Assembly (NCBI GenBank): GCA_002402195.1
Contig: NVVL01000049.1
Span: 1-41,219 of the forward strand
From: Rickettsiales bacterium
GTDB lineage: Bacteria; Pseudomonadota; Alphaproteobacteria; Rickettsiales; Rickettsiaceae
Direction of reading: 5' to 3'
Length of the DNA stretch: 41,219 bases
Every line of letters starts with the position of its first letter. Position 1 is the stretch's first letter. The notes beneath the pieces were generated by a model. The model worked only from the letters and a program-made list of their open reading frames with translations. It did not search any database and had not been told where the DNA came from. The position numbers and the translations under genes are program-made. This document shows, one piece after another, positions 39,526 to 41,219 of this stretch.

Positions 39526-39540
39526 GTCCATTCCGTGGAC
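39526..39540. promoter_or_regulatory. GTCCA-N5-TGGAC palindrome, copy 7
   Basis: GTCCATTCCGTGGAC lies between the DUF1737-like gene and the 66-aa gene. It is the exact reverse complement of copy 5 at 24624-24638. Confidence 0.65.
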
Positions 39541-39549
39541 GGTTAGTTT

Positions 39550-39726
39550 TTAATCCTGCGCAACCTTGATTACTGCCTGAAAGTACTCATAACCACCAGA
39601 ATCGCTTAGTGTTGCCAGCAACGAACCATGTGGTATCCATCCCATTTTCATAAACCTATCAACCTCGAAGGATAAATCAAGCACGTTTGTATGATAAAGT
39701 ATTACATACTCTTCAATCTTATTCAT
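39550..39726 (-). CDS. DUF1737-like protein, 58 aa
   Basis: ATG 39726 has GGGGGAGGTATAAC upstream and overlaps the previous stop (ATGA). The pattern YVILYHTNVLDLSFEVDRFM, then GWIPHGSLLAT and a late YFQAVIKV, matches the small DUF1737 fold (helix, GWxPxGG-type turn, strand, QAxxK end). Its function is not known. Confidence 0.7.
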   Translation of the reverse strand: MNKIEEYVILYHTNVLDLSFEVDRFMKMGWIPHGSLLATLSDSGGYEYFQAVIKVAQD

Positions 39727-39971
39727 GTTATACCTCCCCCTAGCATTTTTAGAAAACTATTCTTATTTATCCCTTCTCCTCTCTCAATTGATTCATCAAT
39801 CAGGGCAACAAACATACCTCCAGTTAGTCCATCTGGCACATCTATCGTTGGGATAACAAACAGTAGTCTGCTTATCCTCTTCTTGATTAGTACAATCGCG
39901 TCTAGAGCATTATTAAAACGGGTGTAGTGTCTCCCCGTTGGTATTTCTAGCACTACTATTGTTTGCCTCAT
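39723..39971 (-). CDS. hypothetical protein, 82 aa
   Basis: ATG 39971 has GGAGGCGCAGTT upstream, encoded in the end of the preceding 35-aa gene. The N-terminus is a beta strand (QTIVVLEIPTGRHYTRF), followed by helix and strand (RLLFVIPTIDVPDG). No motif is recognised. Stop and start overlaps on both sides place it in the right-arm operon. Confidence 0.5.
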   Translation of the reverse strand: MRQTIVVLEIPTGRHYTRFNNALDAIVLIKKRISRLLFVIPTIDVPDGLTGGMFVALIDESIERGEGINKNSFLKMLGGGIT

Positions 39972-40075
39972 AACTGCGCCTCCACATACATGTTAAGGAA
40001 TCCCCACCCAATCATTAGTATAACTACTATAGGCAAGGGGTAAATCATCTCTACTATTCTCTTAAGTGTTTTCAT
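39968..40075 (-). CDS. single-span membrane microprotein, 35 aa
   Basis: The product has one hydrophobic span, PLPIVVILMIGWGFLNM (about 13-29), after a basic N-terminus (MKTLKRI). ATG overlaps the upstream stop (ATGA), and its last codons contain the ribosome-binding site GGAGG for the next gene. It may be an early inner-membrane protein. Confidence 0.55.
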   Translation of the reverse strand: MKTLKRIVEMIYPLPIVVILMIGWGFLNMYVEAQL

Positions 40076-40266
40076 ATTAATAACTCCTTGTTCCATCTCT
40101 CGATGAAGTTTAGTAAGTATGCTTGTTGCCATGTTGTTAACTCGATTTCCTTATCTATAAGTACTTCATCAGCACTACCTGGAGGCAGTCCATTATCAGA
40201 GAAGAATTCATTCAATTCTTCTGTTAAGTTTCTAATCCTTCTAGTCTTAATCTCAAATTGTGCCAT
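40072..40266 (-). CDS. hypothetical helical protein, 64 aa
   Basis: ATG 40266 follows AGGAGTTAGCAAC. The protein is helical and acidic (TRRIRNLTEELNEFFSDNG, then WQQAYLLNFIERWNKEL). No cysteines or signal peptide. The stop overlaps the next ATG. Function unknown. Confidence 0.5.
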   Translation of the reverse strand: MAQFEIKTRRIRNLTEELNEFFSDNGLPPGSADEVLIDKEIELTTWQQAYLLNFIERWNKELLI

Positions 40267-40270
40267 GTTG

Positions 40271-40471
40271 CTAACTCCTATTCTTATTATTAGTTACATA
40301 TCTGAATCTAGACACAACCTCCCACTGATCTGTTCCATGATAGTGGGAGGTTATTACCCTAAGGATATACTCTCTAACATCTACTACAGCGCATATATCC
40401 CCCTTCTTGATTAACCGAGACATGTGCTCAGCATCATCATAGTCTTGTATACATTGCACAAGTACGGACAT
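40271..40471 (-). CDS. hypothetical protein, 66 aa
   Basis: ATG 40471 follows GAGGTGAGGTG, a double ribosome-binding site, and overlaps the previous stop (TGATG). The centre is a beta-rich part (KKGDICAVVDVREYILRVIT), and the end is basic and Asn-rich. No recognised family. Confidence 0.5.
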   Translation of the reverse strand: MSVLVQCIQDYDDAEHMSRLIKKGDICAVVDVREYILRVITSHYHGTDQWEVVSRFRYVTNNKNRS

Positions 40472-40686
40472 CACCTCACCTCATGAGCCTTAGTATAACC
40501 TACTCTTGATGATAATGCCTCGTTTAAGCAGACATCTGATAAATCTTCAGGCACCTGTATATCTGCCAGAAGCACCTTATTTATATCTGATACCTTTCCT
40601 GTTACAAAGAAACATCTACTGGTAGCTTTTCCAGTTAGTATTATCTGTGTAAGGGATATATTCGGCAGATAACGGAATCGTATCAT
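40471..40686 (-). CDS. hypothetical protein, 71 aa
   Basis: ATG 40686 follows GAGGTGAAGTG and overlaps the preceding stop (TGATG). A beta-rich first half (ISLTQIILTGKATSRCFFVTGKV) is followed by IQVPEDLSDVCLNEALS. No family is recognised. Part of a chain of coupled microgenes. Confidence 0.5.
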   Translation of the reverse strand: MIRFRYLPNISLTQIILTGKATSRCFFVTGKVSDINKVLLADIQVPEDLSDVCLNEALSSRVGYTKAHEVR

Positions 40687-40748
40687 CACTTCACCTCATT
40701 AATAAAGACATCATTGCCTGCTGCTTGGTATTTCAATAGTATAGTCAT
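40686..40748 (-). CDS. possible 20-aa leader peptide
   Basis: A 20-codon ORF (MTILLKYQAAGNDVFINEVK) starts with TAATG on the upstream stop and ends with TGATG on the next start. Its last codons form the ribosome-binding site GAGGTG of the next gene. The exact fit between neighbours suggests real translation, at least for coupling. Confidence 0.4.
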   Translation of the reverse strand: MTILLKYQAAGNDVFINEVK

Positions 40749-40921
40749 TAGTGTTCATCTCCTTCACTGAACAGTTTAATAGCATGGTCGCCATGCGCAC
40801 TATACGTACTAACACACAAGGATATTTCCTCAATAGGATAGTCATTGGCATCTAATACAATTAAGTCACCATGATCTTTTAGTAACTTTTGCAGGGTAGT
40901 AACCATTTCAGATAGTTCCAT
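40748..40921 (-). CDS. hypothetical protein, 57 aa
   Basis: ATG 40921 follows GAGGTGATGTG. The product is an alpha/beta mix (ELSEMVTTLQKLLKDHGDLI, then IEEISLCVSTYSAHGDHAIKL). The layout resembles small early phage proteins of the type LxxLLxxxGDLxV...D. It is the first well-supported gene of the right-arm leftward operon. Confidence 0.55.
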   Translation of the reverse strand: MELSEMVTTLQKLLKDHGDLIVLDANDYPIEEISLCVSTYSAHGDHAIKLFSEGDEH

Positions 40922-40986
40922 CACATCACCTCATTTGTTTCGCCATCGAAAGGGAACAATTTCCCATCCATGTGGAGCATTGTAAC

Positions 40987-40995
40987 ATTATAACA
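40987..40995 (-). promoter_or_regulatory. extended -10 promoter of right-arm operon
   Basis: Leftward, TGTTATAAT matches the extended -10 element exactly, with the -10 hexamer at 40987-40992. It lies 66 bases before the first gene. No good -35 is visible, which is usual for extended -10 promoters. A 19-codon ORF downstream is doubtful. Confidence 0.55.
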
Positions 40996-41219
40996 GTCAG
41001 ATGTAAAGTCCTTTCCCGCACCTGTGAGTCCTTCCCAACATCTGTTAATCCTCAACACGCAGGGAGGCACATCGTGTGCAACTGGTAACTCCCCTGTTAC
41101 AACGTCACATCGTTATACTGTTACATTGTTCCTCGGGGGTGTGTATGGATGGTGGGAGATCCCTTATCAACATATCCATCATCAGGTTCAACAGCAGCCC
41201 CAACAGATAAAGTAGACAA
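40996..41219. other. right genome end, no gene recognised
   Basis: This stretch holds the right arm of the terminal inverted repeat (41115-41130, with imperfect similarity over 41093-41150) and GT-rich DNA. A rightward 63-codon reading frame at 41024 has low-complexity Gln/His content and no ribosome-binding site, and is not accepted as a gene. Confidence 0.5.

Noticed and set aside
40922..40980. 19-codon leftward ORF upstream of the 57-aa gene
   Set aside because: No ribosome-binding site, and it would start about at the predicted transcript start; its end merely contains the next gene's site.
41024..41215. 63-codon rightward ORF at the right end
   Set aside because: Low-complexity Gln/His end, no ribosome-binding site, and it crosses the terminal inverted repeat.

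Overview
The window looks like a nearly complete genome of a tailed, probably short-tailed (podovirus-like), double-stranded DNA phage of a gammaproteobacterium. It has terminase, portal, scaffold, major capsid and tail genes, and a replication set (family A polymerase, helicase/primase-like ATPase, RecA-like ATPase, RecB-like nuclease). The genes are tightly packed and small. No integrase, rRNA or tRNA was recognised. The host guess rests on the integron cassettes, a chromosomal-type parS palindrome and sigma70-type promoters. Layout: (1) 1-256 is a non-coding end with poly-A, AATGTRAC-type repeats that recur inverted at the right end, and a 16-bp parS-like palindrome. (2) 257-1500 holds one rightward zinc-finger gene and three leftward small genes with near-identical leaders, closed by a terminator. 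(3) 1500-1977 is a divergent control region with three 19-bp tandem repeats and a rightward promoter. (4) 1978-24616 is the rightward late operon: tail/receptor-type genes, lysis genes, terminase, a PurD-like ATP-grasp enzyme, portal, scaffold, capsid, adaptor, tail and a 1278-residue ejection-type protein. (5) 24758-36603 is the leftward replication and recombination region: DUF3987 ATPase, a polymerase and UDG-exonuclease pair, a ParB-methyltransferase fusion, a ribbon-helix-helix protein, SSB-like, Sak4-like and PD-(D/E)XK proteins. (6) 36741-38964 is an array of seven integron gene cassettes with seven attC sites and no integrase. (7) 38965-41219 is a leftward run of very small, translationally coupled genes behind a promoter at about 40990. 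The most unusual feature is the cassette array. In all seven cassettes the first seven bases (G+TTxxxx) are an exact complement of that cassette's own R'' box, which fixes boundaries and orientation. Every cassette ORF lies antisense to its attC, ends on the TAA formed by the cassette's own leading TTA, and reads with the phage operon. In the longer sites the ORF starts inside the attC, and one attC encodes a lipoprotein signal peptide. A second genome-wide signal is a palindrome, GTCCA-N5-TGGAC, present seven times and always at a gene junction; one copy lies just upstream of the ribbon-helix-helix gene. A third is the pairing of a consensus parS site with a phage ParB-domain methyltransferase. 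Functions are read from motifs by eye; no database search was possible.
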